From: Longispora fulva
GTDB taxonomy: Bacteria; Actinomycetota; Actinomycetes; Mycobacteriales; Micromonosporaceae
Assembly: GCF_015751905.1 (NCBI RefSeq)
Contig: NZ_JADOUF010000001.1
Location: forward strand, 4,340,001-4,404,000
Reading direction: 5' to 3'
Length of the DNA: 64,000 nt
The position numbers and the translations under genes were made by a program. The notes beneath the pieces were generated by a model. It was given only the letters and a program-made list of their open reading frames with translations. It had not been told where the DNA came from and searched no databases. Below are positions 9,235 to 18,224 of the stretch, in pieces. The number at the start of each line of letters is the position of its first letter. The stretch's first letter is position 1.

Positions 9235-10742
9235 CGCCCGCCGCCCCGGAACACCTCGGCGATGGTGCGCAACACCACCTTCACGTCGAGCCACAGCGAC
9301 CAGTTCTCGATGTAGAAGTTGTCGAACCGGGCCCGGTCGCTGATCGGGGTGTCGCCCCGCAGGCCACTGACCTGGGCGAGGCCGGTGAGTCCGACGGGTA
9401 CCCGGTGGCGCATGGCGTAACCCGGGTACTCGGCGGCGAACTTCTCCACGAAGTACGGGCGCTCCGGGCGCGGGCCGACGATGGTCATGTCGCCCCGGAG
9501 GATGTTCCACAACTGCGGCAGCTCGTCGATCGAGGTCCGGCGGATGAGCCGGCCGAAGACGCTGACCCGCTTGTCGTGGGCGATCGACCAGTTCGTCTGC
9601 GACTCCGCCTCGTTGACCGGTCGCATGGAACGGAACTTGATGACCTGGAACGGCTTGCCGTCCCGGCCGATCCGCTCCTGGTGGAACAGGATGCCCGGGC
9701 CGCCGTCGAGCAGGGTGAGCAGCGCGACCACCAGCAGGATCGGGCTGAGGATCAGCAACAGGAGCGAGGAGAGGACGATGTCCGTCAGGCGCTTGAGTAT
9801 CCAGCGGGGCCCGGACAGGGCCGAGTCGCGGATGTGCACGACCGGGATGGCCCCGATGTGGTCGGGCAGCCTGCTGCCGGAGCGCGAGCCCCACAGCCGC
9901 GGCACCACCCAGATGTCGCAGTGCGCCCCGGCGTCCCCGGCCGCCCGGATGGTCTCCATCAGCGCGGCCTCGGGGTACTGGTGGTCGGCGATGATGACCA
10001 CGTCGCTCTCGGTCAGCTCGATCGCGCGCCTGAGGTTGGCGATGGTGTCCACCACCGGTGGCCGCGCGCCGGTGTCCGTGGCCGGCGGGTCGTCGACGTG
10101 GCCGACGAACCGCAGGCCGTAGGCCGGATACCGGCGCAGCACCCGGGCGAGGTCGACGGCGATCGGACCGGTCCCGATGACGAGCGCGTTGTGTTCGACC
10201 CATCGGCGCTTGCGGGCGAGGACGACCGCCGAGCGGGTCACCGCGCGACCCAACAGCACCAGCACCGAGGACAGGGCGACCCCGCGCATGAAGGCGGCCA
10301 CGTGCTCGACCTCCTCGTGCCGCAGCGCCGCGATCATGGCCACGATCGCCGCCGACGCGAGCAGCCGGCCGCACAGGGTCGGCAGCTCGTCGAGGATGCT
10401 CATGTGACGCCGGCCGCTGTACAGGCCGCCCAGGCCGAGGATCACGACGGCCAGTCCGGCCTCGAAGATCGTGCCCTTCCAGAACTTGTCCGTCAGGAGC
10501 AGCGGCGTCAGCAACGCCGCGACGTCCACCGGAGCCGCCATCATCCAGCCCCGGAGCCCGCGGGTGCTCTTCGAGGCGCGGGAGGCGATGTAGGGCAGCA
10601 CCACCGTGGTGTCCGACGTCCTGGGCGGGCCGGATCGTCCCGAGTCCCCGGAAGGGGCGCGGGGCGCGGGGGCCACGGCCGCCGGAGGCTGGGGCGCCGG
10701 TGCCCTGTGGGCGGGCGGCGCGGCGTTCCGGTCAGACGTCAC
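9231..10742 (-). CDS. Polyprenyl-phosphate sugar-1-phosphate transferase (WbaP/CpsE-like)
   Basis: It starts glycan synthesis by moving a sugar-1-phosphate onto undecaprenyl phosphate. The protein has 503 aa from GTG 10742: about 45 proline/alanine-rich residues, four to five N-terminal membrane helices, a Rossmann-like CoA-binding region (VIGTGPIAVDLARVL), one more helix, then the bacterial sugar transferase domain with KFRSMRP, DELPQLWNILRGDM and VGPRPERP. The frame stays open to 10946 (571 aa), but that extension is AT-richer, lacks the local codon bias and contains a promoter-like sequence, so I start at 10742; the start is the least certain part. It is convergent with the fusion gene (4-base overlap) and supplies the first step for the operon opposite. 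Confidence 0.85.
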   Translation of the reverse strand: MTSDRNAAPPAHRAPAPQPPAAVAPAPRAPSGDSGRSGPPRTSDTTVVLPYIASRASKSTRGLRGWMMAAPVDVAALLTPLLLTDKFWKGTIFEAGLAVVILGLGGLYSGRRHMSILDELPTLCGRLLASAAIVAMIAALRHEEVEHVAAFMRGVALSSVLVLLGRAVTRSAVVLARKRRWVEHNALVIGTGPIAVDLARVLRRYPAYGLRFVGHVDDPPATDTGARPPVVDTIANLRRAIELTESDVVIIADHQYPEAALMETIRAAGDAGAHCDIWVVPRLWGSRSGSRLPDHIGAIPVVHIRDSALSGPRWILKRLTDIVLSSLLLLILSPILLVVALLTLLDGGPGILFHQERIGRDGKPFQVIKFRSMRPVNEAESQTNWSIAHDKRVSVFGRLIRRTSIDELPQLWNILRGDMTIVGPRPERPYFVEKFAAEYPGYAMRHRVPVGLTGLAQVSGLRGDTPISDRARFDNFYIENWSLWLDVKVVLRTIAEVFRGGGR

Positions 10743-10770
10743 CTGGACGGGGAACGCACTGGCGATTTCC

Positions 10771-10799
10771 CCGATAGGTGGTAAATGTGATTTTTTCAA
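10771..10799 (-). promoter_or_regulatory. Possible promoter of the sugar-phosphate transferase gene
   Basis: On the minus strand TTGAAA (10799-10794) is followed after 17 bases by TATCGG (10776-10771), about 29 bases before GTG 10742. The surrounding 200 bases are the AT-richest in this part. It supports the short start for the transferase. Confidence 0.35.
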
Positions 10800-10978
10800 G
10801 TAGAGCTCCCCGTTACGGCCGCAGCAGGGATACGGCCAGACGACAGCATAAAGCCAGCTGGAAACCACTGCCATAGCCATTCGGGCTGGTGTGACTGTCT
10901 TGAGATCCTTCTTCGCTGAAAATTCACCTCGACCTCCACGGACCACCCTGGCCCGGCCCGGAGATCAAAGGCAATGGC

Positions 10979-12496
10979 TCAGAGGTCGGCCCAGGCGCGG
11001 GCGAGCCGGGCCGCCAGCTCCGTGAGGACGTCCGGGTCGAGGGTGAACGGGATCCTGATCCGCGAACCGTGCCCGCCGTCGGGATCCGTGGCGGCACCGG
11101 GCACCACCTCCACCCCGTGCCGGAGCGCGACCTGGGCGAACACCCGGGCGTCGGTGTCGGGGAGCAGCACCCACAGCGCGGAGCCGCCGTCCGGGGGCGT
11201 CCACCGCCAGGCCGGCAGCCGGTCGCGGAGCAGGCCCTCCAGGTGCGCCAGCCGCAGCCGGGCCCTGGCGGCGCCGGCGGCGGCCAGGTCGGGCAGCCGG
11301 GGCAGGAGCCGCGCGGCGAGGGCCTGGTCGAGGACGGGGCTGCCCAGGTCGGTGCGGGCCTTGAGCCGGGCCAGTCGGCCGGCGGTCTCCGTCGGGGCCC
11401 GGACCCAGCCGACCCGCAGGCCGGCCCAGACGGACTTGGTCAGCGAGCCGACGGTGAGCACGGCGGCGTCGGCGGGCGCGTACGCGGCGAGGGGCGCGGG
11501 TGGCGGGGCGTCGTCCAGGGGCGCGGAGTAGGCGTTGTCCTCCAGCACCGGCACCCCGTGCCGCGCGGCGAGTTCACCGATCCGCCGGCGCCGGGCCGCC
11601 GACATCAGGGTGCCGGTCGGATTGTGGAAGGTCGGCATCAGGTACGCCAGCGCCGGCCGGTCGCCGAACGCCGCCGCGAGCCGGTCGACCCGCGCGCCCT
11701 CCCCGTCCAGCGGCACCGGGACCAGCCGGGCCCGCGCGGCACGGAACGTGTCGAGGCAGTCCGGCCAGCTCGGGGACTCCACGACCACCGGGGAACCGCG
11801 GCGCAGGTACAGGGCCGTGGCGAGGCTGATCGCCTGGGTGGCGCCGGTGGTGACCACGATCTGGTCCGGGCTGGTCGGCAGGCCGGCCGCGCGGTAGTGC
11901 CCGGCGAGCGCCTCGCGGAGCCGGGGCAGGCCGTGCGGGTGGTACCCGGCGTCGGCGAGCAGCCCGGGCAGGTCCTCGCGTGCGACGGCGGCGAGTTCCT
12001 CCGCGACGGCCGGCGCACCGGGGTCCACGGCGCTGGCCAGCGAGAGGATGCCGGAGGACCCGGAGACGAGGCGCTGGACGAGCGCGGTGGCGGTGCCGCC
12101 CTCGACCCGGCCGGCGTGAGCTTCACCCCAGCCGGTGCCGCCCTCGCCCCAGGCGGTGCCGCCGCCCTCGGCCCGGCCGGAACGCCCGAGGTCGTCAGCC
12201 CCGGCCCCGCCGTGCCGTCCGGCGCTGATTCGGCTGCCACTGCCCCGGCGGCTGTCCAGGACGCCCGCGCCCCGCAACGCGTCGTAGGCGGCGGCGACGG
12301 TGGCTCGGCTCACCCGCAGCGCCCGGGCCAGCTCGCGCTCGGCGGGCAGCCGGTCCCCGGCGACGAGGTCCCCGACGAGCACCGCCCGGCGGACGGCGCC
12401 GGCCAGCGCCCGGTACAGCGGGCCGGGGCCGGCCCAGTCGCCGAGGATCTCGATCAGGTCCGCGGTACCCCGGGACCGGTCCACTTCAGGCTCCAT
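10979..12496 (-). CDS. MocR/PdxR-type GntR regulator with aminotransferase domain
   Basis: The protein has 505 aa. The first 75 residues are a GntR winged helix (GDRLPAERELARALRVSRAT). A Gly/Ala/Glu-rich linker (about 90-130) has imperfect repeats of GGT.WGE. The rest is a class I PLP aminotransferase-like domain with NPTG, EDNAYSAPL and the PLP lysine in SLTKSVWAGLRVGW. MocR proteins sense PLP or amino compounds and often control vitamin B6 or GABA/taurine genes; none lies nearby, so the target is unknown. It is divergent from the DUF885 gene with about 41 bases between starts, a likely shared control region. Confidence 0.87.
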   Translation of the reverse strand: MEPEVDRSRGTADLIEILGDWAGPGPLYRALAGAVRRAVLVGDLVAGDRLPAERELARALRVSRATVAAAYDALRGAGVLDSRRGSGSRISAGRHGGAGADDLGRSGRAEGGGTAWGEGGTGWGEAHAGRVEGGTATALVQRLVSGSSGILSLASAVDPGAPAVAEELAAVAREDLPGLLADAGYHPHGLPRLREALAGHYRAAGLPTSPDQIVVTTGATQAISLATALYLRRGSPVVVESPSWPDCLDTFRAARARLVPVPLDGEGARVDRLAAAFGDRPALAYLMPTFHNPTGTLMSAARRRRIGELAARHGVPVLEDNAYSAPLDDAPPPAPLAAYAPADAAVLTVGSLTKSVWAGLRVGWVRAPTETAGRLARLKARTDLGSPVLDQALAARLLPRLPDLAAAGAARARLRLAHLEGLLRDRLPAWRWTPPDGGSALWVLLPDTDARVFAQVALRHGVEVVPGAATDPDGGHGSRIRIPFTLDPDVLTELAARLARAWADL

Positions 12497-12537
12497 TGGC
12501 TCGGGTGCCCGCCACGCTCCGTGACGAGACTGGGGAG

Positions 12538-14043
12538 ATGATCACAGAGTATGCCGGGCGGCTGCGCGCCGTCGCGGACCTGAACCTGCCGGCGGTCCGG
12601 ACGGACGCCGGACGGCACGAGTACGACGGGCGGGTCCAGGACCTGTCCCCCGCCGGCGTGCGCGGCGCGCTGGCGGCGTTGGGCGGGCCGCCGCTCGCGG
12701 ATCCGCACGACGAGGCGCACCTGGCGGCGTTCGAGGAGTCGGCCCGGGTCCGGTTCGGGGAGTACGAGCTGCACCGGGTCAACCCGGCCCCGCACCTGGA
12801 CAACCTGGACCTGTCCTGTTACGACCGCGACTACGCGCCGGCCGGCGAACGCGCCGAGGCCCGCCGGGCGCACCTGAAGGCGTGGCCGGACGCCGTGGAC
12901 GCCGCGATCGAGGCCCTCGACCGGGTGCCGGCGGCGCTGGCCGGGAACGCGCTCGGGGCGGCCCGGCGACTGGGAGGCCAGGTGGCGGAGGGGGACGAGT
13001 ACCCGAAAAGGGCCCTGGATCTGCTCGTGGCGCACCTGGAACGGGCGGCGCGGACCGGCGGGCCCGGCGTGGCCGGCGGCGGGGAACGGCTCGCGCGGCT
13101 GGCGTCGGCGGCCGAGGCGGTGCCGGTGGACCTGGCCAGGCTCGCGGCCCGCGCCGACGCCGAACGCGACGCGTGGCGGACCCGCCTGACGGAGGCGTGC
13201 CGGCGGATCGACCCGCGGTCCCCCGCCCGGCACACGATGGCCACGATCCTCGACGACCACCCGGACGCCGCCGGCGTGCTGGACCTGGCGACCGGACTCG
13301 TCGCCGAGGTGACGGCGTGGACCGCCGAACGCGGCCTCGTGCCGCACCTGGACGGCGAGTGCCGGGTCGGTCCGACGGCGCCGGAGCAGTCCTGGCAGGT
13401 GGCCACCATGACCGGCGCCGCGCCCTACGAGCCGGACGGGCCGTCGTGGTTCCGGATCACCCCGCCGGATCCGGCCTGGCCGGCCGACCAGCGGGCCCAG
13501 TGGCTGCAGATGTACAACCGTTCCGGGCTGGCCAACATCGCCGTGCACGAGGCCGGTCCCGGGCACTTCGCGCACGGCCGGTCCCTGCGCCGCGCCGCCG
13601 GGGACGTGCGCAGGACCCTGCACTCCGAGCCGTTCACCGAGGGCTGGGCGCACTACTGCGAACAGCTCGCCGTCGAGGAGGGCTTCCGCGCGCACGACCC
13701 CCGGTTCGCCGCCAGCGTCGCCCGGGACGCGCTGCTGCGGATCACCCGGCTGGCGTGCGCGATCGGCGTGCAGACCGCCACCATGACCCTCGACGAGGTG
13801 GTCCGCCGGTACGAGGCCGACACGTTCATGGCCGGCCCCGCCGCCCGGGCCGCCGCCGACCGGCTGCTGCGCGATCCGTTCGCGATCTCCTACACGTGGG
13901 GCAAGTGGGCGATCCTGGACGCGCGCGAGGAGGCCAGGGCGCGGTGGGGGGCCGGCTTCAGCCTGGCCAGGTTCCACCGGGCCCTCCTCGACCTGGGCGC
14001 GCCGCCGATCGGCCTGCTCGGCACGGCGGTCGCCCGGGGGTGA
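12538..14043 (+). CDS. DUF885 family protein (HExxH-like putative metallopeptidase)
   Basis: The protein has 501 aa from ATG 12538. It fits the DUF885 family of helical proteins related to thermolysin-type peptidases: AVHEAGPGHFAHG carries the HE-x3-H metal site, and EGWAHYCEQ supplies the downstream glutamate region, as in gluzincins. There is no signal peptide, so a cytoplasmic hydrolase is likely. The frame stays open upstream to TTG 12496 and GTG 12505, but those overlap the divergent regulator start; ATG 12538 has a GGGGAG directly in front, too close for an ideal ribosome site, so the start is uncertain by about 14 residues. Substrate unknown. Confidence 0.78.
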   Translation: MITEYAGRLRAVADLNLPAVRTDAGRHEYDGRVQDLSPAGVRGALAALGGPPLADPHDEAHLAAFEESARVRFGEYELHRVNPAPHLDNLDLSCYDRDYAPAGERAEARRAHLKAWPDAVDAAIEALDRVPAALAGNALGAARRLGGQVAEGDEYPKRALDLLVAHLERAARTGGPGVAGGGERLARLASAAEAVPVDLARLAARADAERDAWRTRLTEACRRIDPRSPARHTMATILDDHPDAAGVLDLATGLVAEVTAWTAERGLVPHLDGECRVGPTAPEQSWQVATMTGAAPYEPDGPSWFRITPPDPAWPADQRAQWLQMYNRSGLANIAVHEAGPGHFAHGRSLRRAAGDVRRTLHSEPFTEGWAHYCEQLAVEEGFRAHDPRFAASVARDALLRITRLACAIGVQTATMTLDEVVRRYEADTFMAGPAARAAADRLLRDPFAISYTWGKWAILDAREEARARWGAGFSLARFHRALLDLGAPPIGLLGTAVARG

Positions 14044-14118
14044 CGTCGCGCTGACGGTTGCGACGGTCGTGCCGGGGGCTGCACCATGCTGCATACGCCG
14101 CAGAATGGAGGGACGACC

Positions 14119-17013
14119 GTGGGCTCCGATGCCGAGGTCCGGGTGCTCGGGCCGGTGGAGGTCCTGGGACCCGGGGGCCAGGTACCGCTCGCCGGCACCC
14201 GGCAACGCGCACTGGTGGCCATGCTCGCCCTCGACGCCGGCGTACCCGTCGGCCAGGCCCGGCTCGTCGACGCGCTGTGGGGGGAGGATCCACCCAGGAC
14301 GGCCGTCAAGACCCTGCACAGCCACGTGGCCAGGGTCCGCCAGGCTCTCGCCGACAGCGGCTTGCCGGACCTGCTGGTGACCCGCGGGGCCGGCTACGCC
14401 CTCGCCCTGCCCAGGACCGGCGTGGACGCCCACCGGTTCGACGACCGGGTCGCCGCGGCCAGGCACCGCCTCGCCGCCGGGGACCACGCCGCGGCGACGG
14501 CCGGGTTCCGGGCGGCCCTGGCGCTGTGGCGGGGCGACCCGCTCGCCGACGCCGCCCCGGCCGGCTGGGCCGCCGATGAGGCCGCCCGGTTGCTGGAGGC
14601 GCGCCTGGCCGCCACGGAGGACCTGTGGGAGACGGAGCTGGCCCTCGGCCGGCACGCCGCGGCCGTCGGCGACCTCGACCGGCTGCTGGTCGGCCGGCCC
14701 GGGCGGGAACGGCTGGTCGGCCTGTACATGCTCGCCCTGTACCGGTCCGGCCGGCACGCCGACGCACTCGGGGCCTACCAGCGGCTGCGCGCCCACCTCG
14801 CCGACGAGCTCGGCGTCGACCCGGGGCCGGACCTGCAGGGTCGGTACACGGCGATCCTGCGCCGCGACCCGGCACTGGACCCGGCGCGACCCGTTCCGAC
14901 CGGTCCGGCCCAGTTGCCGGCGGCGGTCGGCCACTTCACCGGCCGGGCAGAGGCGCTGGCCGCCCTGGACGGGCTCGTGGCCGGCCCGGAGCGGCGGATC
15001 GCGGTGCTGTCGGGGCCGGCCGGGGTCGGCAAGACGGCCCTCGCGGTGGACTGGGCGCACCGGGTCGCGGCCCGGTTCGACGCCGGACAGCTGTTCCTCG
15101 ACCTGCGCGGACACGACCCGGACACGGCGTTGGCCCCCGGCGAGGCGCTGGGGCACCTGCTGCGCGGGCTCGGGGTGGCCGGGGAGCGGATCCCGACGGA
15201 CCTGTCGGACCTGACCGGGCTGTACCGCTCCCTCACCCACGCCCGGCCGATCCTGGTGGTGGTGGACAACGCCGCCGACGTGGACCAGGTGCTGCCACTC
15301 GTGCCGGCGACCGCGGCCGGGTTCCTGCTGGTCACCAGCCGGCAGCGGTTGGTGGCGCTCGGCACGCACCACGCGGCGGCGTTCGTCGGCCTCGACGTGC
15401 TGTCGGCGGCCGAGGGGCTCGCGCTGCTGCGCCGGGTGCTCGGGCCGGACCGGGTGGGGGCGGAACCCGGTGCCGCCGCCGAGCTGGTGCGGCTGTGCGA
15501 CGGGCTGCCGCTGGCGCTGCGGATCGCCGGGGCGAAGCTCGCCGCTGACCCCGGCCAGTCGATCGGCCGGCTCGCCGCGGACCTCGGCACCGGCGACCGG
15601 CTCGACGAGCTGTCGGTGCCCGGGGACTCCCGCAGCGTGCGGACGGTGTTCGCCAGCGCCTACCGGGCACTGTCCCCCGGAGCCGCCCGGCTGTTGCGGC
15701 ACCTCGGCACGCATCCGGGGCCCACCTTCGACGCGCACCTGGCCTCGGCGCTCACAGGCCCGGACGCGCGCCCCTGTCTCGCCGAGCTGGCCGCGGCGCA
15801 CCTGATCGTGCCGGTGGGCGACCGGTACCGCTTCCACGACCTGATCCGGCTGTACGCCGCCGAGTGCGCCCGCCGCGACGAGCCGGACATCGACCCGGCC
15901 CGCCTCCTGGACTGGTACCTGGCCGTCGCGCACGCCGCGAACCAGGTGATCGGCCGGGCCCGCGACCGGGTCACCCCGACCCTGCGGCACCCGCCGGCGA
16001 CGCTGCCGTTCGGCGACGGGCACGCGGAGATCCTCGGCTACCTCGACGGCGAACACGCGAACATGACCCCGGTGGTGCGCCACGCCGTCGAGCACGGGCA
16101 CGACACCGCGGCGTGGCAGCTGACCTACCTGTTGACCGGGTTCTTCGAGTACCGGGGACAGTGGAGCGACCGGGTCGAGCTGTGCCGGCTGGGCCTGGCC
16201 GCCGCCGAACGGCTGGGCGACGCGTCCGCCGCCGGCCTGATGTACAGCACCCTCGGCGTCGCCTGTGTCGAACTGCGCCGGTTCGACGACGCGCTGGGCC
16301 ACCTGCGCGAGACCCTGGTCCGGATGCGCGCGGTCGGCGACCACCGGGGCCAGGGGGTGGCGCTGAACAACATGGCCGTCGCGTACCTGGGCCTGCGCCG
16401 GTTCGCCGAGGCCGCCGAGGTCGCCGGCGAGGCCCTCGCCGGCCACCGGGCCCACGGGCACACGGTCGGGGTGGCCCTGGCGCTCAACAACCTCGGCTAC
16501 GCCCACGCCGAACTGGGCGACACCGACCGGGCGCTGGCGCACCTGGCCGAGGCGCTGGAGATCGGCCGGGAGCTGGGCAACGCCCGGCTGGAGGCCGGGG
16601 TGCTCAACAGCATCGGCCAGGCCCACCTCTACGCCGACGACCTGCCGGCGGCCCTCGACCGGTTCGGCGAGGCGCTCGCCGCCCGCCGACGGATCGGGGA
16701 CCGGCGCAACGAGGCCGAGACCCTCAACCTCCTCGCGTTGACCCACCTGCGGCTCGACCAGCCGGACGCGGCGCTGGTCCACCTGCACGCCGCCGAGGAG
16801 ATCAGCTGCGATGTCGGGGACGAGCACTTCGAGGCCGTGATCCGCAACAACCTGGGCGCGGCCCGGCTGCGGACCGGCGACCTGGCCGGGGCGGAGCGCG
16901 ACCTGCACCGGGCCCTGGCGCTGCGGACCCGGATCCCCGACCCGCACGAGGAGGCCGCCATCCGGGCGAACCTGGCGGAGCTCGCCGCCCGGGTCAGCAG
17001 TCCGCGTCCGTGA
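14119..17013 (+). CDS. SARP/AfsR-type regulator: OmpR helix, BTAD, NB-ARC, TPR
   Basis: The protein has 964 aa. Residues 1-95 form the OmpR-like DNA-binding domain (VRVLGPVEVLG; LWGEDPPRTAVKTLHSHVAR). Residues 95-250 are the bacterial transcriptional activator domain. From about 285 there is an NTPase module with P-loop SGPAGVGKTALAVDWAHR and Walker B ILVVVDNAAD. The last 350 residues are helical TPR repeats (ALNNLGYAHAELGD, ALNNMAVAYLGLRR). Such proteins activate secondary-metabolite or stress genes after nucleotide-dependent assembly. GTG 14119 is chosen for its ideal GGAGGGA at 14107-14113; an ATG at 14086 is the alternative. Its 3' end overlaps the convergent secreted-protein gene by 20 bases. 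Target genes are unknown. Confidence 0.9.
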   Translation: MGSDAEVRVLGPVEVLGPGGQVPLAGTRQRALVAMLALDAGVPVGQARLVDALWGEDPPRTAVKTLHSHVARVRQALADSGLPDLLVTRGAGYALALPRTGVDAHRFDDRVAAARHRLAAGDHAAATAGFRAALALWRGDPLADAAPAGWAADEAARLLEARLAATEDLWETELALGRHAAAVGDLDRLLVGRPGRERLVGLYMLALYRSGRHADALGAYQRLRAHLADELGVDPGPDLQGRYTAILRRDPALDPARPVPTGPAQLPAAVGHFTGRAEALAALDGLVAGPERRIAVLSGPAGVGKTALAVDWAHRVAARFDAGQLFLDLRGHDPDTALAPGEALGHLLRGLGVAGERIPTDLSDLTGLYRSLTHARPILVVVDNAADVDQVLPLVPATAAGFLLVTSRQRLVALGTHHAAAFVGLDVLSAAEGLALLRRVLGPDRVGAEPGAAAELVRLCDGLPLALRIAGAKLAADPGQSIGRLAADLGTGDRLDELSVPGDSRSVRTVFASAYRALSPGAARLLRHLGTHPGPTFDAHLASALTGPDARPCLAELAAAHLIVPVGDRYRFHDLIRLYAAECARRDEPDIDPARLLDWYLAVAHAANQVIGRARDRVTPTLRHPPATLPFGDGHAEILGYLDGEHANMTPVVRHAVEHGHDTAAWQLTYLLTGFFEYRGQWSDRVELCRLGLAAAERLGDASAAGLMYSTLGVACVELRRFDDALGHLRETLVRMRAVGDHRGQGVALNNMAVAYLGLRRFAEAAEVAGEALAGHRAHGHTVGVALALNNLGYAHAELGDTDRALAHLAEALEIGRELGNARLEAGVLNSIGQAHLYADDLPAALDRFGEALAARRRIGDRRNEAETLNLLALTHLRLDQPDAALVHLHAAEEISCDVGDEHFEAVIRNNLGAARLRTGDLAGAERDLHRALALRTRIPDPHEEAAIRANLAELAARVSSPRP

Positions 17014-17440
17014 TCACCCGGGAGGTCCGCACGACACTGCGCCCGAGGACGCCGCCGGACAGGACGAGCGTGAACGTCTCCGGCTGCTCGCAGACGCCGT
17101 CGTTGACGATCTCCACGGCGATGAAGCTCCGGCTGGCGGTCGGCGCGACGGAGACCCGCGCGTAGTTCAGCGGGATGAAGTCCTGCTGCGGGGTGGCGCT
17201 GCCCGCCCGGGTGCTCACCTCGAAGTAGGCGCCCTGGATCCGGACCGGGGTGTAGGTGACCACGAAGCCGCACCTGCTGACCGTGGGCAACGGGTCGGTG
17301 CCGTCCTCGCAGATCCCGCTGAGCAGCACCTGCGGCGGCCACTGGGCCTGGGCCGGTCCGGCCTGGACGGTGAGCTGTGCCGCGGCCAGCCCCGTCGCCA
17401 TGACCAGTACCAGTCCGAGCCGGCGCAACAGTTTCGTCAT
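16994..17440 (-). CDS. Small secreted Calx-beta-like protein
   Basis: The protein has 148 aa. A signal peptide is plain: KLLRRLGLVLVMATGL then AQA before the mature part. The mature chain has the Calx-beta pattern: AGSATPQQDFIPLNYA, SFIAVEIVNDG and EQPETFTLVLSG. A single Calx-beta fold of about 100 residues would bind calcium or act as an adhesive exported domain. Four cysteines in the mature part could pair. Convergent with the SARP gene; divergent from the sdp-like operon and sharing its control region. Confidence 0.65.
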   Translation of the reverse strand: MTKLLRRLGLVLVMATGLAAAQLTVQAGPAQAQWPPQVLLSGICEDGTDPLPTVSRCGFVVTYTPVRIQGAYFEVSTRAGSATPQQDFIPLNYARVSVAPTASRSFIAVEIVNDGVCEQPETFTLVLSGGVLGRSVVRTSRVITDADC

Positions 17441-17495
17441 CGTGTCTCCCAGACTTCCGCGGCCTCGTCGCCGTCGCCCATGGATACCAGATCAC

Positions 17496-17549
17496 GGTTG
17501 CAGCCCGGTTGTGACGTGCTCCGACCAGGCGCACAACCGGACCGCAACC
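17496..17549. promoter_or_regulatory. 18-base imperfect inverted repeat in the sdp-like operon control region
   Basis: The left arm is 17496-17513 (GGTTGCAGCCCGGTTGTG) and the right arm 17532-17549, whose reverse complement matches it at 16 of 18 positions. The spacer is 18 bases. It lies between the divergent secreted-protein and sdpC-like genes and could be a paired operator for a dimeric regulator. The CCGGTTG core occurs again just downstream. Confidence 0.5.
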
Positions 17550-17623
17550 CGGCTGCCACCGGACCGACCGAGGCTGTGCGCGGCACCCGTCACAGGACGG
17601 GTCCGATGTGGAGAAGAGGTCTC

Positions 17624-18223
17624 ATGAGGAAGCTACGCACATGGGTCGCGGTCGGACTGACCGCCGCCGTCGGCCTGACGCTCGCCGCGGCGCAGGCCGG
17701 CACCGCGTCCGCAGCACCGTCCACCCGGTGGACCGCCGCCCAGATCGCCGACGGGCTGCTGTTCAACGACGGCCCCGCCGCCAGGGCGCTCGCCGGCCTG
17801 CACCGGGCCCCGACGGCGTGGACGGCCGAGCTGCGCGACGCCCGGGTCCGGATCGACCGGGCCGTGTCCGCCGACCCGGCCTGGTCGGCCACGTTCGTCC
17901 GGGAGATGCGGTCGGGTGACCCCCGCCAGGTCGCCCAGGGTCTCGCCGACCTCGGTGACGTGGCGCGCCAGGTGCTCGACGCGAGGTCCGGGTCCGCGGG
18001 CGTGTCGGCCGCCGTGAGCTACACGAACCAGTCCTGGGCGAACAACCAGATGGCGCGGATGGGCGACTTCAGCCTCACCTCCCACTTCGGCGCCCAGCTC
18101 GGCACGATCTACGGCGGCCTCGACCTCGGCGGCGTGTACACGCCGACCGTCCCCGGTCAGGTCGGTCTCCGGCGCGAGATGCTGGTCGCGGACATCGCCC
18201 GCGGCCTGCGGGCCGGGCAGTAG
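17624..18223 (+). CDS. sdpC: SdpC-family secreted toxin precursor (candidate)
   Basis: The protein has 199 aa with a clear signal peptide (RTWVAVGLTAAVGLTLAAA, then ASA-A). The mature part has the SdpC-family pattern, LLFNDGPAARALAGL followed by SGDPRQVAQGLADL, and a hydrophobic, glycine-rich C-terminal third from which Bacillus releases the SDP cannibalism peptide. Unlike the Bacillus toxin it has no cysteine, so no disulfide can form in it. ATG 17624 follows GAAGAGG. It is the first gene of a three-gene operon with SdpA- and SdpB-like proteins, and that context carries much of the call. Confidence 0.68.
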   Translation: MRKLRTWVAVGLTAAVGLTLAAAQAGTASAAPSTRWTAAQIADGLLFNDGPAARALAGLHRAPTAWTAELRDARVRIDRAVSADPAWSATFVREMRSGDPRQVAQGLADLGDVARQVLDARSGSAGVSAAVSYTNQSWANNQMARMGDFSLTSHFGAQLGTIYGGLDLGGVYTPTVPGQVGLRREMLVADIARGLRAGQ

Positions 18224-18224
18224 C

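Noticed and set aside
6634-10374. 1246-residue minus-strand open frame opposite the adenylation fusion gene
   Set aside because: Low-complexity Arg/Gly/Pro composition; a shadow of the real gene, as are the many long frames of this kind in GC-rich DNA.
10743-10946. N-terminal extension of the sugar-phosphate transferase frame
   Set aside because: AT-rich, without the local codon bias, and carrying a TTGAAA-N17-TATCGG promoter-like element; GTG 10742 is the better start.
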